NCBI RefSeq assembly: GCF_032925565.1
Contig: NZ_CP136708.1
Location: 2,914,001-2,978,000, forward strand
Origin: Alteromonas sp. CI.11.F.A3
Lineage (GTDB): Bacteria; Pseudomonadota; Gammaproteobacteria; Enterobacterales; Alteromonadaceae
Direction of reading: 5' to 3'
DNA: 64,000 nucleotides
Below the pieces are notes generated by a model that was not told where the DNA came from, searched no databases, and was given only the letters and a program-made list of their open reading frames with translations. Position numbers and translations under genes: made by a program. Shown piece after piece: positions 54,658-64,000 of this stretch. Each line of letters starts with the position of its first letter. Within the stretch, counting starts at the first letter, position 1.

Positions 54658-55173
54658 ATGAAAATTTATACCCGCTCGGGTGACAAAGGCAGTACCCAAA
54701 TATATGCCGACAAGCCAGTAAGAGTTGAAAAGGATGATGCAGTAGTACAAAGCTACGGTGATATTGATGAACTTAACAGCCACTTGGGTTTGTTGGCTGC
54801 GATGGTAGCGGTGCATTTAAAAGAAGATCTTTACGCTATTCAACGTAACTTGTTTCAAGCAGGCTTTGCTATTTCAGCCAGTTCTACCCTAACGCAAGAC
54901 GATATTACTAAGCTTGAAAGTGATATTGATAAGATGACAGCCACTTTAGGCCCGCAAACGACATTTGTACTACCGGGTGGCAGTAAAGCCGCTGCGCAAA
55001 GCCATGTATGCCGTGCCGTTTGCCGACGCGCAGAACGTGCGGTTATCGTACTGACTAAACATTACGATGTACCCGCTGTAGTACCCGCTTATTTAAACAG
55101 GTTGTCTGACTACTTGTTCACCTTCGCCCGCTTTTTAAATGCCGAAGCCGGGTTCGACGAAGTAGCCGTGTAA
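54658..55173 (+). CDS. Cob(I)alamin adenosyltransferase, PduO type
   Basis: The 171-aa protein begins KIYTRSGDKGSTQIYADK, has YGDIDELNSHLGLL and ends with VPAYLNRLSDYLFTFARFLN, all PduO-type markers. It converts cob(I)alamin to adenosylcobalamin. It lies downstream of csiV on the same strand, with a 49-bp spacer. Confidence 0.95.
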   Translation: MKIYTRSGDKGSTQIYADKPVRVEKDDAVVQSYGDIDELNSHLGLLAAMVAVHLKEDLYAIQRNLFQAGFAISASSTLTQDDITKLESDIDKMTATLGPQTTFVLPGGSKAAAQSHVCRAVCRRAERAVIVLTKHYDVPAVVPAYLNRLSDYLFTFARFLNAEAGFDEVAV

Positions 55174-55188
55174 ACACGGCTAACGCTT

Positions 55189-55238
55189 CACGTTTTTCAC
55201 GTTTTTCACGTTTTTCACGTTTTTCACGTTTTTCACGT
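55189..55238. repeat. 9-bp tandem repeat, five copies plus a partial
   Basis: CACGTTTTT starts at 55189, 55198, 55207, 55216 and 55225, with a truncated sixth at 55234. It lies between the adenosyltransferase and the convergent carrier gene. The identical copies suggest recent slippage. Confidence 0.95.
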
Positions 55239-55306
55239 CTGGGATATTAGCGCCAATTAAACGCTAAACAATGGCTAAATAACGCTTATCTGTTCAGATA
55301 AGAAAA

Positions 55307-56698
55307 CTAGGTGCGTGTTAATAGCACCCCAGCGGTAACCACAAACGCCACAATAATATTTAGCACTATGCCCTCCCGCACCATGGTTTTCACCGTAAGC
55401 TCACCACTGCTATACACAATTGCATTTACCGGCGTTGCTACTGGCATCATAAACGCGCAGCTAGCGCTAATGGCAGCAGGCATCATGAGAATAAGCGGAT
55501 CGACATCTATTGCCACGGCCGCGCTGGCTAAAATAGGCATTAGTAACGTGGCAGTGGCCGTATTTGAAGTAATTTCGGTTACAAAGCTTACTGATAAACA
55601 CAGCACTAACACCAATAAGAACAAAGGTAACACCGCTAACCCCGTCAAGCCTTGGCCTAATAACTCGCTTAATCCCGACGCCGAAAAAGCTTGCGCTAAG
55701 CAAATCCCCCCAGCAAACACCAACAACATACCCCATGGAATTTGCTGCGCGGTATTCCAATCAAGCAAGTAACCTTGTTTGCTACCCGTAGCAGTAGGTT
55801 CGCGCTCGCCATTTGGAATAACACACATTAGCACTACCCCTGCCAAGGCAATGGTGCTGTCGCCCACAAAATCCATACCGAACCATGCTGTCCAATATGG
55901 CCTAAATACCCACGCCATCGCCACAAAAGTAAACACACCCAGCACACGGGCCTCTGCACTTCGCCAAGGGCCAACATCGGGTAACCCGCCTGTTTTCTCG
56001 CCTTTTAAATGCCGAGTTAACCACAGCGCCATTAACGGCAATGCCACCAACACAATAGGCACACCCGTTTTCATCCAGTTGATAAAACTAATTTCTGTGC
56101 CTGTGGTGTGCTGATACACACTCATAAAAATGATATTCGGTGGTGTGCCAATAGGCGTACCCACGCCGCCCACACTGGCCGCATAAGCAATACCCAGTAA
56201 CACTGCCACACCCAGTTTGGGCGAGTTAGACGCATGAATAATGGCAAGAGCGATAGGAAGAAGCATAAGCGTGGTGGCAGTATTTGAAATCCACATACTT
56301 AAAATAGCAGAGGTAAACATAAAGCCAAAAACCAGCCTGCGTGCACTGTTAGCGCCCGTTAACTGAATAAGGTACACCGCTAACCGCTTATGTACCCCCG
56401 ATTTCTCTAGCGACTTAGACAACATAAACGCCCCCATCAGTAACAAGATAACGTGGTTACCTAGCGCCGATGCTGCGTCTTGATAGCTAATAACCCCCGC
56501 CATAGGAAAGGCGAAGAAGGGAATGAGTGCGGGCAGCGCTATGTGCAGCGCTTCGGTAACCCACAACATGGCCACCAGCACGGTAATGGCCGCACTAATG
56601 GCCATAATATGTGACAGGCCTACAAACAACAGCACTCCATACAGAGCAACTGCGCTAACCAAGGATATTATTATTAGTTTCGGTTTAACCGATTCCAT
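55307..56698 (-). CDS. DASS-family (SLC13-like) anion/dicarboxylate symporter
   Basis: The 463-aa protein has about a dozen membrane segments. It carries the two Ser-Asn-Thr signatures (ILSMWISNTATTLMLLP and TEITSNTATATLLMPILA) of DASS carriers, and GVGTPIGTPPNIIF. Members import sulfate or C4-dicarboxylates with Na+. Substrate is not clear. Its first 14 bases overlap the 3' end of nagZ. Confidence 0.9.
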   Translation of the reverse strand: MESVKPKLIIISLVSAVALYGVLLFVGLSHIMAISAAITVLVAMLWVTEALHIALPALIPFFAFPMAGVISYQDAASALGNHVILLLMGAFMLSKSLEKSGVHKRLAVYLIQLTGANSARRLVFGFMFTSAILSMWISNTATTLMLLPIALAIIHASNSPKLGVAVLLGIAYAASVGGVGTPIGTPPNIIFMSVYQHTTGTEISFINWMKTGVPIVLVALPLMALWLTRHLKGEKTGGLPDVGPWRSAEARVLGVFTFVAMAWVFRPYWTAWFGMDFVGDSTIALAGVVLMCVIPNGEREPTATGSKQGYLLDWNTAQQIPWGMLLVFAGGICLAQAFSASGLSELLGQGLTGLAVLPLFLLVLVLCLSVSFVTEITSNTATATLLMPILASAAVAIDVDPLILMMPAAISASCAFMMPVATPVNAIVYSSGELTVKTMVREGIVLNIIVAFVVTAGVLLTRT

Positions 56699-57773
56699 AG
56701 CGCGACAACACCTTTAATGCGTTTTTATAAGCTGCACTGGCATGCACAGCTGGTTTGCGCCCATAAAGTGAGGTTAAAGCCTCGAAAGAATTCGTTGAAT
56801 GAGGCAACGCATCTACAATAGATTCTGCCCCTTTCGGGTTGTTACATGCCAATACCATATGGCAACCTGCCGACAACGCAGCCATAGCACGGTCGACATA
56901 ATTTCCGGCAACACTGGCACCATGCATAGATAGGTCGTCAGAGAACACTGCACCGTTAAAACCCAAGTCTTGCTTTAATATTTTTTGTAACCAATGCTCG
57001 GAAAAACCGGCTGGCTTGCTATCAACTTGAGAATAAATAACGTGCGCTGGCATTACACCATCTAGCAACTGTTTAGAAATTAATCTTTCAAAAACAACCA
57101 TATCAGTTTGTTTAATTTCTTCAAGCGCTCTTTCGTCTATAGGTAATGCCACATGAGAATCTGGCGCCACACTGCCATGCCCTGGAAAATGCTTACCAAT
57201 GGCAGGCATATCGGCCACCTGCAACCCTTCTATTAGCGCGGTGGCTAAGGGAATAACCTTTTCTGCGGTTTCGGCAAATGCTCTATCGCCAATAACTTTC
57301 GATACACCATTAATATCAAGCACGGGCGCAAAACTAAAATCGATGCCTATCTGCTTTAGTTCATGCGCCATAATTGTGCCGCAAGCCTTAGCCAATGCTA
57401 GCGTGGCGTCGTTTACGTTAGCTTGGTTAGTATTATCCATTGCGGTGCGGTCGTACTCTTTACCTGCCGCATGCGCGTCTACCAACGCGGTTAATTCACC
57501 CATAGCAGGCAATGCAGTAAAGCCATTACGAAAGCGTTGTACTCTGCCCCCTTCGTGATCTACCGCTATTAACAAGGGCTTATTCGCACTTTCTCGAATT
57601 TCTTTTACCAACTGAGTAAGCTGTTCGCCATCGTAATAATTACGGCTAAATAGTATGACCCCGCCCACTACAGGATGGGCTAGTTTTTCTCTCTCTTCAG
57701 GCAATAAACGCTCTGCCTGACAATCTAGCATTAACGGGCCCATCGTGTTTCTCGCAAACGTGTCATAAAACAT
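56685..57773 (-). CDS. nagZ: Beta-N-acetylhexosaminidase
   Basis: The GH3 enzyme has the catalytic Asp in FSDDLSMHGA, the KHFPGHGSVAPDSH loop and VDHEGGRVQRFRNGF. NagZ removes GlcNAc from anhydromuropeptides in the cytosol during cell-wall recycling. Most relatives start at MGPLMLD (here ATG 57743); GTG 57776 and ATG 57773 add about ten residues and have a weak GAAG site. It overlaps the DASS gene and is divergent from the penicillin-acylase-type gene. Confidence 0.95.
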   Translation of the reverse strand: MFYDTFARNTMGPLMLDCQAERLLPEEREKLAHPVVGGVILFSRNYYDGEQLTQLVKEIRESANKPLLIAVDHEGGRVQRFRNGFTALPAMGELTALVDAHAAGKEYDRTAMDNTNQANVNDATLALAKACGTIMAHELKQIGIDFSFAPVLDINGVSKVIGDRAFAETAEKVIPLATALIEGLQVADMPAIGKHFPGHGSVAPDSHVALPIDERALEEIKQTDMVVFERLISKQLLDGVMPAHVIYSQVDSKPAGFSEHWLQKILKQDLGFNGAVFSDDLSMHGASVAGNYVDRAMAALSAGCHMVLACNNPKGAESIVDALPHSTNSFEALTSLYGRKPAVHASAAYKNALKVLSRYGIG

Positions 57774-57829
57774 CACTTCAAATTTGTAGATAGTGTGGTT
57801 AGGATAGAGAAAAAAATGGAGTAATACAC

Positions 57830-60352
57830 GTGTTAAATTGGATTAAGTGGTTGGTTTTAGGTGCAATTGCATTAGTCGTTTTAGCACTAGGTGGTGTGTA
57901 TATGGCGTTGCACTTAAGTTTACCCACATTAGACGGTAACCACGCCACGTCTCGCATTACCGCGCCCGCTACCCTTGCCCGCGACAATATGGGCCATGCA
58001 GTAGTAAATGCACAAGATAAATTCGACGCCGCTTATGCCCTAGGCTTTGCCCACGGCCAAGACCGTTTCTTTCAAATGGATTTACAACGACGCAGTGCGT
58101 CGGGCCGCTTAGCAGAATGGGTAGGCGATGTGGCGCTAGAGATTGATAAAAACGCCCGCTTCCACCAGTTCTCAACACGGGCTGTAAAAGTTTTCGACAG
58201 CCTACCATTAACCCATAAGCAACTGCTGGTTAGTTACTCTCATGGTGTAAATGCTGCGCTTGACGAATATACCGTACCGCCTTTTGAATACATTGCAGCA
58301 GGGTTAACACTAACGCCTTGGCAGCCCACCGACAGTATTTTGGTGGCCTACAGCATGTATTTAGATTTACAAGGCGGGCAAATTGAAATTGATTTGGCGC
58401 GCACGGCACTAAAAGAAACCTACGGCACGCCCTTATATAACTTCATCACCCAGCCTAGCCGTTATCAAGCGGCATTAGATGGCAGTGAGTTAGCGCTTTA
58501 CCACGCCGACGTACCGGCTTACCCCATATTGCCAGAGAATACATTACCCAAGCCTGCTTCTACTGAGTCTAATTCGACAGAGCCAAGCCCTTCTGAGTCT
58601 AATTCAACGGAGCCAAGTCCTTCTGAGCCAAGCCCTTCTGGGCAGGCCCCAACACCTAGTGGCGATATTGATGATTCGGTGCCACCTATAACAGCAGAAA
58701 TATCACTACAAACCTACAACGCAGAAGAACTGCCTGACATAGGCAGTAATAACTGGGCAGTTACCGGTAACCTTACCGCTACTGGAAGTGGTTTGCTGGC
58801 TAACGATATGCACCTAGGTTTGCGCGTGCCTATTATTTGGTATCGCACTCAACTGAATTACAAAGACACAACACAAGCCACCTCAAACGAAGGTCAAAGC
58901 TTTGGTTTGTCGAGCACCAACGCATCGGTTACAAACGTGTCGGTAACTGGCGTATCACTTCCTGGCTTGCCTGGCGTAATCGTTGGTACTAATAACAAAG
59001 TGGCTTGGGGCTTCACCAATGCCAACTTAGATAACCTTGATTGGATAGCACTTGCCGACGACACACCTACCCAAATGGTAGATGAAGTCATAGTAAGCAA
59101 AGAGGTATCGCATACCTACACCTTAGAGCTTAGCGAGTATGGCCCCGTTAAACACGTTAACGGTAAACGTTACGCATTAAATTGGGTGGCACATCATCCT
59201 TTTGCGGTAAACCTTGCCATTGTTGATTTGGGTACAGCCAACAACGTTGATGATGCTATTGCCGTTGGCAAAGACATTGCTATACCTACCCAAAACATGG
59301 TGATAGTTGATGATTCTGGCAGCGCAGCATGGTTACCCGGCGGCGCAGTAATGAACAGAGAACAGGCTTCATTTACCGCCATTGACGAAAACACCATTAC
59401 CCAAACTGCCCCCACTCGCGCCACCAACCTTCCAGTAGTGAAAAACCCAAGCAGTAACAGAATATGGACAGCCAATGCACGGGTGATTTCCGCCGATGAT
59501 GTAGCAAGGTTAGGTGATGGCGGCTATGCCCTTGGCGCTAGAGGCCAGCAAATAAGAGAGCGTTTATTCGAAAAAGACACATTCAACGAAAACGACTTTT
59601 ACGCCATTCAGCTAGACAACCATGCGCAATTTTTGCTTCCATGGCAGCAGTTGTTGTCAGGCCTGTTACTTAACGACAACATTGAATTTAAAGCCGATCT
59701 TGCCTATTTGCGTAAATGGGGCGAATGCGCGTGCGAAGACTCTGTAGGTTACACTCTGGTAAAACATTTCCGCAAAGAAGTGGTAAGCCAGCTATTTGGA
59801 AACATACTCAATAGCATTGATAGCCAAGGCGTACAGAGCCGTTCGTTACTGCGCGGTATAGAGCCTGCGGTATGGCAACTTATTCATACCCAACCCGACA
59901 GTTGGCTACCAGAAGGCACCACCTCTTTTGATGACCTACTTGTAGATGCCTATAGGAAAGCCAAACATTCGCTGTTAGATAAATACTCGCCAGTTGAAGC
60001 TAATATGGAAGACTTACGTTGGGGCAGCGTCAATGCACTTACTGTGAAGCATCCGTTTTCAAAACAAATTCCCTTTGTGGGGCATAAGTTAAATATGGAC
60101 ACGGTAGAAGGGTTTGGCGATACCTATATGCCAGCGGTACAGTCTGCTACTTTTGGGGCTTCTGAACGCTTTTTTGTAAGTCCAGGTCATTTAGATGATG
60201 CTATTTTAACGCTGCCGGGAGCACAGTCTGGCCATCCACTGTCGCCATTTTTTAAAACGGGGTTTAGTGATTACGCCACACAAGCGGCCACCCCATTATT
60301 ACCGGGCAAACGTGTTCATTTACGCCAATGGTATCCGAAGGACGAAGGGTAA
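57830..60352 (+). CDS. Penicillin-acylase-family Ntn hydrolase
   Basis: The 840-aa protein has an N-terminal membrane anchor (WLVLGAIALVVLALGGVYMA). The alpha-part begins ITAPATLARDNMGHAVVNA, with DAAYALGFAHGQDRFFQMDL. The nucleophile is Ser306 in IGSNNWAVTG, the N-terminus of the beta-subunit after self-cleavage. GH of the family hydrolyse amide bonds in acyl-homoserine lactones or beta-lactams; the substrate is unknown. The linker just before the cleavage site is expanded by an in-frame Ser/Glu/Pro repeat (about residues 244-275). GTG 57830 is the start, with GGAG 8 bases upstream. Confidence 0.92.
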   Translation: MLNWIKWLVLGAIALVVLALGGVYMALHLSLPTLDGNHATSRITAPATLARDNMGHAVVNAQDKFDAAYALGFAHGQDRFFQMDLQRRSASGRLAEWVGDVALEIDKNARFHQFSTRAVKVFDSLPLTHKQLLVSYSHGVNAALDEYTVPPFEYIAAGLTLTPWQPTDSILVAYSMYLDLQGGQIEIDLARTALKETYGTPLYNFITQPSRYQAALDGSELALYHADVPAYPILPENTLPKPASTESNSTEPSPSESNSTEPSPSEPSPSGQAPTPSGDIDDSVPPITAEISLQTYNAEELPDIGSNNWAVTGNLTATGSGLLANDMHLGLRVPIIWYRTQLNYKDTTQATSNEGQSFGLSSTNASVTNVSVTGVSLPGLPGVIVGTNNKVAWGFTNANLDNLDWIALADDTPTQMVDEVIVSKEVSHTYTLELSEYGPVKHVNGKRYALNWVAHHPFAVNLAIVDLGTANNVDDAIAVGKDIAIPTQNMVIVDDSGSAAWLPGGAVMNREQASFTAIDENTITQTAPTRATNLPVVKNPSSNRIWTANARVISADDVARLGDGGYALGARGQQIRERLFEKDTFNENDFYAIQLDNHAQFLLPWQQLLSGLLLNDNIEFKADLAYLRKWGECACEDSVGYTLVKHFRKEVVSQLFGNILNSIDSQGVQSRSLLRGIEPAVWQLIHTQPDSWLPEGTTSFDDLLVDAYRKAKHSLLDKYSPVEANMEDLRWGSVNALTVKHPFSKQIPFVGHKLNMDTVEGFGDTYMPAVQSATFGASERFFVSPGHLDDAILTLPGAQSGHPLSPFFKTGFSDYATQAATPLLPGKRVHLRQWYPKDEG
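58561..58653 (+). repeat. In-frame repeat in penicillin-acylase linker
   Basis: A unit of 36 bp beginning GAGTCTAATTC is present about twice, followed by shorter GAGCCAAGCCCTTCT-type copies, encoding SNSTEPSPSE and EPSPSG. Because the linker is normally trimmed on maturation, expansion here should be tolerated. Confidence 0.85.
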
Positions 60353-60384
60353 GAAGATAACGAAGAAGGAAAAAGGATAACACC

Positions 60385-60855
60385 ATGACCCCAGCAGTTA
60401 CCCTATTAAAGAAAAAGCGCATTGCACATACTATTTTAAAATACGATCACGACAGCAATGCGCCCTCTTATGGCCTAGAAGCAGCAGATAAACTAAACCT
60501 TGAACCACGTTCGGTATTTAAAACGCTGGTTGTGTGCGATGAAACCAATAAGCTAGCTGTGGCGCTAGTGCCCGTAAACACAACGCTGAGCGAAAAAAAG
60601 CTGGCAAAGATATTAGGTGTTAAAAAAATCACTATGGCCCCTAGCGAGACCGTGGTTGCCACTACCGGATATTTATTAGGTGGAGTAAGCCCATTAGGGC
60701 AGAAAAAACGCTTGGTAACTGTGTTGCACGAAAGCGCGTTAGCTTTCGACGTAATTTATGTTAGTGCAGGTAAACGGGGGTTAGAGCTAGAAATAGCGCC
60801 GCAACACATTATTAGCTTAACGCAAGCCAAAGCCGCAGAGATTGCGGCGGGGTAA
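60385..60855 (+). CDS. ybaK: YbaK-like aminoacyl-tRNA deacylase
   Basis: The 156-aa protein matches YbaK/EbsC: SYGLEAADKLNLEPRSVFKT and GYLLGGVSPLGQKKRLVTVL. The family removes Cys mischarged on tRNA(Pro). GAAGG precedes the start, and it lies 32 bp downstream of the penicillin-acylase-family gene on the same strand. Confidence 0.94.
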   Translation: MTPAVTLLKKKRIAHTILKYDHDSNAPSYGLEAADKLNLEPRSVFKTLVVCDETNKLAVALVPVNTTLSEKKLAKILGVKKITMAPSETVVATTGYLLGGVSPLGQKKRLVTVLHESALAFDVIYVSAGKRGLELEIAPQHIISLTQAKAAEIAAG

Positions 60856-60856
60856 C

Positions 60857-60884
60857 AAAGTAAGGTTATCGTTAACCTTACTTT
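60857..60884. terminator. Bidirectional hairpin terminator
   Basis: AAAGTAAGGTTA (60857-60868) and TAACCTTACTTT (60873-60884) pair as a 12-bp stem around TCGT. It lies between ybaK and the convergent small membrane protein gene; the T-tract is interrupted. Confidence 0.65.
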
Positions 60885-60935
60885 AAACCTTAATTTTCAA
60901 AGTTACTTTTAGCCTTCTTTTAGCTTTGTATTTAC

Positions 60936-61526
60936 TTATTTAGGCTCGTCTATGGTGAGCGACAGCGAGTCACCCTCGGCACGTGCTAACCAGCGTTGCT
61001 TCGCTTCATTCAATGCCGCTTCACTGGGCGGCGTTGTGCCCGATATAGCAGAGGCCATTTGAACAATAATAGCATCACGCTTTTCAAGCAACGCTTCTGT
61101 ACGTTCGTATAAATCGTAGGCTTCAGGGTATTCTTCTTTTAAATTACCCATATCTTTCAACGCGTAATAACGCGCTTCAAACGCTTCGTTAAACAGCTGA
61201 CGTTTAGCGTTAAACACCACGTAATCGTGAGCTTGTTGCGAACCTAAGTATTCAATATGTGTTTGCGCTAAATAGCCTGCTTTGGCAACCACTTGCGCTT
61301 GTTCCATCCACGTATTAATGGCTTCTTCGTCGCCATTTTTAACGGCCTCTTTAACCCCAGCTTGTAAATCACTGGCGTGCAGAATTTCCATTAAGGTAAT
61401 AACAGGAACTTGTGCCGACGCTTGATCGCGCTGATTAGTATCTTCCGCTAAATAAACAAACCAACCTGCAACGGCAAAAACAATACACATGAAAACAGCA
61501 ACAATAATGAGAAGCGCTTTAACCAC
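60936..61526 (-). CDS. Conserved hypothetical single-pass membrane protein
   Basis: The 196-aa protein has one N-terminal helix (VKALLIIVAVFMCIVFAVAGWFVYL) followed by a largely helical, charged domain with no family I recognise. GTG 61526 is favoured because GGAGG lies 5 bases upstream; an ATG 13 codons earlier has no ribosome site. The protein ends near the ybaK terminator. Confidence 0.7.
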   Translation of the reverse strand: MVKALLIIVAVFMCIVFAVAGWFVYLAEDTNQRDQASAQVPVITLMEILHASDLQAGVKEAVKNGDEEAINTWMEQAQVVAKAGYLAQTHIEYLGSQQAHDYVVFNAKRQLFNEAFEARYYALKDMGNLKEEYPEAYDLYERTEALLEKRDAIIVQMASAISGTTPPSEAALNEAKQRWLARAEGDSLSLTIDEPK

Positions 61527-61595
61527 ACTTTCCTCCAGACATAATGAAAAGAAACGCAGCAACAAGGTTACTGGTTTTTAAAAAGGCAATACAAA

Positions 61596-61619
61596 AAAGA
61601 GCGAGTTGCCCCGCTCTTT
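61596..61619 (-). terminator. Rho-independent terminator after ihfA
   Basis: AAAGAGCG and CGCTCTTT form an 8-bp stem with an 8-base loop. On the minus strand TTTTTTGT follows. It is 26 bp past the ihfA stop, ending the pheT-ihfA transcription unit. Confidence 0.85.
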
Positions 61620-61644
61620 CATAAGTATTGTAACGACCGGTAGA

Positions 61645-61944
61645 TTACTGGTCGATAGGTGAAGAGTTTTCTACGCGACTCTTCAATTTCTGACCCGGGC
61701 GGAAAGTTACCACCCGACGCGCTTTAATAGGAATGTCTTCACCGGTTTTAGGGTTCCGGCCCGGACGTTCATTTTTATCACGCAAGTCGAAGTTGCCAAA
61801 ACCTGACAGTTTTACTTGCTCACCAGCTTCTAAAGCGCCTTTTATCTCTTCGAAAAAAAGCTCTACCAGATCTTTAGCATCACGTTTGTTAATGCCTAAC
61901 TTTTCGAATAGGTGTTCAGCCATCTCGGCTTTGGTCAATGCCAT
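61645..61944 (-). CDS. ihfA: Integration host factor alpha subunit
   Basis: The 99-aa DNA-bending protein starts [20 protein letters not shown] and has the HU/IHF beta-ribbon [20 protein letters not shown]. It forms a heterodimer with IhfB. It follows pheT directly with 3 bp between, the usual gammaproteobacterial order. Confidence 0.98.
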   Translation of the reverse strand: MALTKAEMAEHLFEKLGINKRDAKDLVELFFEEIKGALEAGEQVKLSGFGNFDLRDKNERPGRNPKTGEDIPIKARRVVTFRPGQKLKSRVENSSPIDQ

Positions 61945-61947
61945 AGT

Positions 61948-64000
61948 TTACTCTCTTAACGCGGCCTCAAACTCAGATTCCAGACCTTTAACCACAGTAT
62001 CTACAGCCTGCTGAATTTCAGCTTCTTCCAAGGTTTTTTCCGGATCTTGTAAGTGAAGTGACAATGCAAGGCTCTTGTAACCAGGTTCAATTCCCTTGCC
62101 TTTGTACACGTCAAACAAGTTTAAGCCAACTAGTTGATTTACGCCAATTTCTTCTATGTAAGAAAGAATATTTCCTACACTCACTTCATCTTTAACCGTA
62201 ATAGCAATATCACGGCGGTTCGATGGGAAGCGGGATACAGGCGCAGCAGACGGTAATTTGCGTGCAGTTACAGCTTCAACTTCAAGCTCGAACACAAAAA
62301 CGCGACCATTAACACCCAATACCTTCGTAAACTGCGGGTGTATAGCACCAATATAGCCAACTTCTTCATCATTAAGCAAAATTTTTGCAGTCATACCCGG
62401 ATGCAACGCACTATGTTGGGCACTTACAAAACTAAACTCACCCGTTTTACCGGTTAGCGCTAGTAAAGCCTCTACATCTGCCTTTGCATCGAAGAAATCA
62501 ACTGGGTTGTCGCCTAAATCCCAGTGCTCTTCGTTACGACGCCCTGCTACTACACCACCAATAACCTGCTGTTGCAATACACCATTAGGCGTATCTTGTT
62601 GAGGTATAAAGCGTAATCCTGTTTCAAAAAGACGTACTCTGCCCTGTTGACGCTTTTGGTTGTAAGCTGTTGCACCTAATAGGCCAGGCCACAAGCTAAC
62701 GCGCATCACAGACATGTCTGATGAAATAGGATGCGGCAATACCATGCTCTTCGCATCGGGAAATAGCGCGCTTTGAATTTTAGGGTCGACGAACGAGTAT
62801 GTAATCGCTTCATTATAGCCACGGCTTAATAATAACGACTTCATCGAGTTAACCGACAACACAGCTTCTTGTGAAGGCAACATAGATAACGCAGCCGTTG
62901 GCGCAACATGTGGAATGTTGTTATAGCCATACACACGCGCTACTTCTTCTATCAAGTCTTCTTCAATGGCAATGTCAAAACGATAACTTGGCGCCTTCGC
63001 TTCCCAACCTTCATTGGTTTGGACAACGTTTAAGCCAAGACGTTCAAGAATTTCAAGTACTTGAGCGTCGTCTATGGTTATACCCAACACGCGGGCTAAA
63101 CGATCACGTCGAAGTAAAACACTGGCTTGTTTAGGAAGTTTGTCTTCTTCACACGCTTCAGCCACTGGGCCTGCTTCACCACCGCATATCTCTAAAATAA
63201 GGGCTGTTGCGCGCTCCATGGCGTTACGCTGAAGTTGTGAATCTACGCCACGCTCATAGCGGTGCGACGCATCAGTATGCAAACCGTACTGACGTGCGCG
63301 GCCCATAATGGCATCGCGGCTGAAAAACGCACTTTCTAGCAAGATATCTTTGGTTTCTGTATTTACACCTGAATGTAAACCACCAAAAATACCTGCCATG
63401 GCTAATGCTTTGTTGTCGTCAGCAATCACTAAGGTATCGTCGTTAAGTTTAGCTTCGGTTTCATCTAGCAACGTAAGGGTTTCACCCTTATTCGCCATAC
63501 GCACGTTTACACTGCCTTCAATTGAAGCAAGGTTAAACGCGTGCATTGGTTGACCAAGCTCTAACAGAATAAAGTTAGTGACATCAACAATAGGGTCGAT
63601 ACTGCGAATACCACAGCGGCGAAGCTTTTCGCTTAACCATAGCGGCGTAGCAGCAGCTACGTTCACATTACGCAGCACTCGGCCTACATAACGTGGGCAC
63701 GCTTCTGGGGCGCTCAAGTTAATCGTAATGCTGTCGTCAATGGTAGCAGCCACAGGGCTAATAGCCGGTTCGCATACATCTAGGTTGTTTAACACACCCA
63801 CTTCGCGGGCAATACCACGAATACCCAAGCAGTCTGCTCGGTTCGGGGTTAAATCTACTTCAATAGACGTATCGTCTAGGTCTAGGTAATCACGAATGTT
63901 GGTGCCTACTGGGGCATCGGCTGGCAATTCAATAATGCCATCGTGATCGTCGCTAATACCTAGCTCGGAAAAACTACACAACATGCCCATAGAAGGCTCG
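61948..64000 (-). CDS. pheT: Phenylalanyl-tRNA synthetase beta chain (N-terminus cut by window end)
   Basis: The open frame runs off the window at 64000, so the first ~100-115 residues are missing. The present part begins [20 protein letters not shown], in a region that matches E. coli PheT after its N-terminal tRNA-binding-like domain. B3/4 ([20 protein letters not shown]), B5 and C-terminal FDX-ACB ([11 protein letters not shown]) are present. With PheS it charges tRNA(Phe). Confidence 0.97.
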   Translation of the reverse strand, partial: EPSMGMLCSFSELGISDDHDGIIELPADAPVGTNIRDYLDLDDTSIEVDLTPNRADCLGIRGIAREVGVLNNLDVCEPAISPVAATIDDSITINLSAPEACPRYVGRVLRNVNVAAATPLWLSEKLRRCGIRSIDPIVDVTNFILLELGQPMHAFNLASIEGSVNVRMANKGETLTLLDETEAKLNDDTLVIADDNKALAMAGIFGGLHSGVNTETKDILLESAFFSRDAIMGRARQYGLHTDASHRYERGVDSQLQRNAMERATALILEICGGEAGPVAEACEEDKLPKQASVLLRRDRLARVLGITIDDAQVLEILERLGLNVVQTNEGWEAKAPSYRFDIAIEEDLIEEVARVYGYNNIPHVAPTAALSMLPSQEAVLSVNSMKSLLLSRGYNEAITYSFVDPKIQSALFPDAKSMVLPHPISSDMSVMRVSLWPGLLGATAYNQKRQQGRVRLFETGLRFIPQQDTPNGVLQQQVIGGVVAGRRNEEHWDLGDNPVDFFDAKADVEALLALTGKTGEFSFVSAQHSALHPGMTAKILLNDEEVGYIGAIHPQFTKVLGVNGRVFVFELEVEAVTARKLPSAAPVSRFPSNRRDIAITVKDEVSVGNILSYIEEIGVNQLVGLNLFDVYKGKGIEPGYKSLALSLHLQDPEKTLEEAEIQQAVDTVVKGLESEFEAALRE

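Overview
The window looks like a stretch of chromosome from a marine gammaproteobacterium of the Alteromonadaceae (Alteromonas-like). The reasons are moderate-to-low GC, the pheT-ihfA order, a large TonB-dependent receptor beside a beta-propeller phytase, several GGDEF/EAL and HDOD signalling proteins, a complete liu leucine-degradation cluster, and the mfd-csiV pair. The genus is inferred from protein resemblance only. I saw no rRNA, tRNA, CRISPR array, prophage or conventional insertion sequence.

Layout. 1-3.5 kb: an NhaC-type Na+/H+ antiporter (cut by the window start), an AraC-type regulator and a membrane protein with a degenerate GGDEF domain. 3.5-9.4 kb: a phosphate-scavenging island made of a probable Pho box, a TonB-dependent receptor, a truncated purple acid phosphatase remnant and a two-domain beta-propeller phytase. 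9.5-18.8 kb: a CBS-domain protein, a 1209-aa hybrid histidine kinase, exonuclease I, a FapA/DUF342 protein and a solute-binding/GGDEF sensor. 19-27.7 kb: thiolase divergent from liuRABCDE, which together take isovaleryl-CoA to acetyl-CoA and acetoacetate. 27.9-28.9 kb: a Y1/HUH transposase of the REP-associated (RAYT) type. 29.4-41.2 kb: a PAS-GAF-PAS-GGDEF-EAL protein, two MFS carriers, an SRPBCC protein, a nucleoside hydrolase, a lone glgC, an alpha/beta hydrolase, a thioesterase and an HDOD protein. 41.4-49.3 kb: glycosyltransferase, SufE, a DUF2750-like protein, a heme-oxygenase-like protein, xthA, a CbiM-like permease, a phosphoribosyltransferase, a LolC/E-type permease and a PilZ protein. 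49.4-64 kb: mfd, csiV, cobalamin adenosyltransferase, a DASS carrier, nagZ, a penicillin-acylase-family protein, a ybaK-like deacylase, a small membrane protein, ihfA and pheT (cut by the window end).

The most unusual signal is a dispersed short repeat, core GACACCCAT (reverse complement ATGGGTGTC), with about 29 close copies plus about 6 variants. About 0.5 exact copies would be expected by chance in 64 kb. Copies form loose arrays with centre-to-centre spacing mostly 27-45 bp. The arrays lie on both sides of the RAYT gene, in two other intergenic regions, and in frame inside the phytase and the biotin-containing subunit of methylcrotonyl-CoA carboxylase. Near gene ends the repeat almost always reads GACACCCAT on the strand of the preceding gene, so convergent intergenic regions carry inverted arrays. 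I suggest this is a RAYT-linked repeat family that also inserts into proteins. A DNA-uptake-type signal or a protein-binding site are alternatives that cannot be excluded here.
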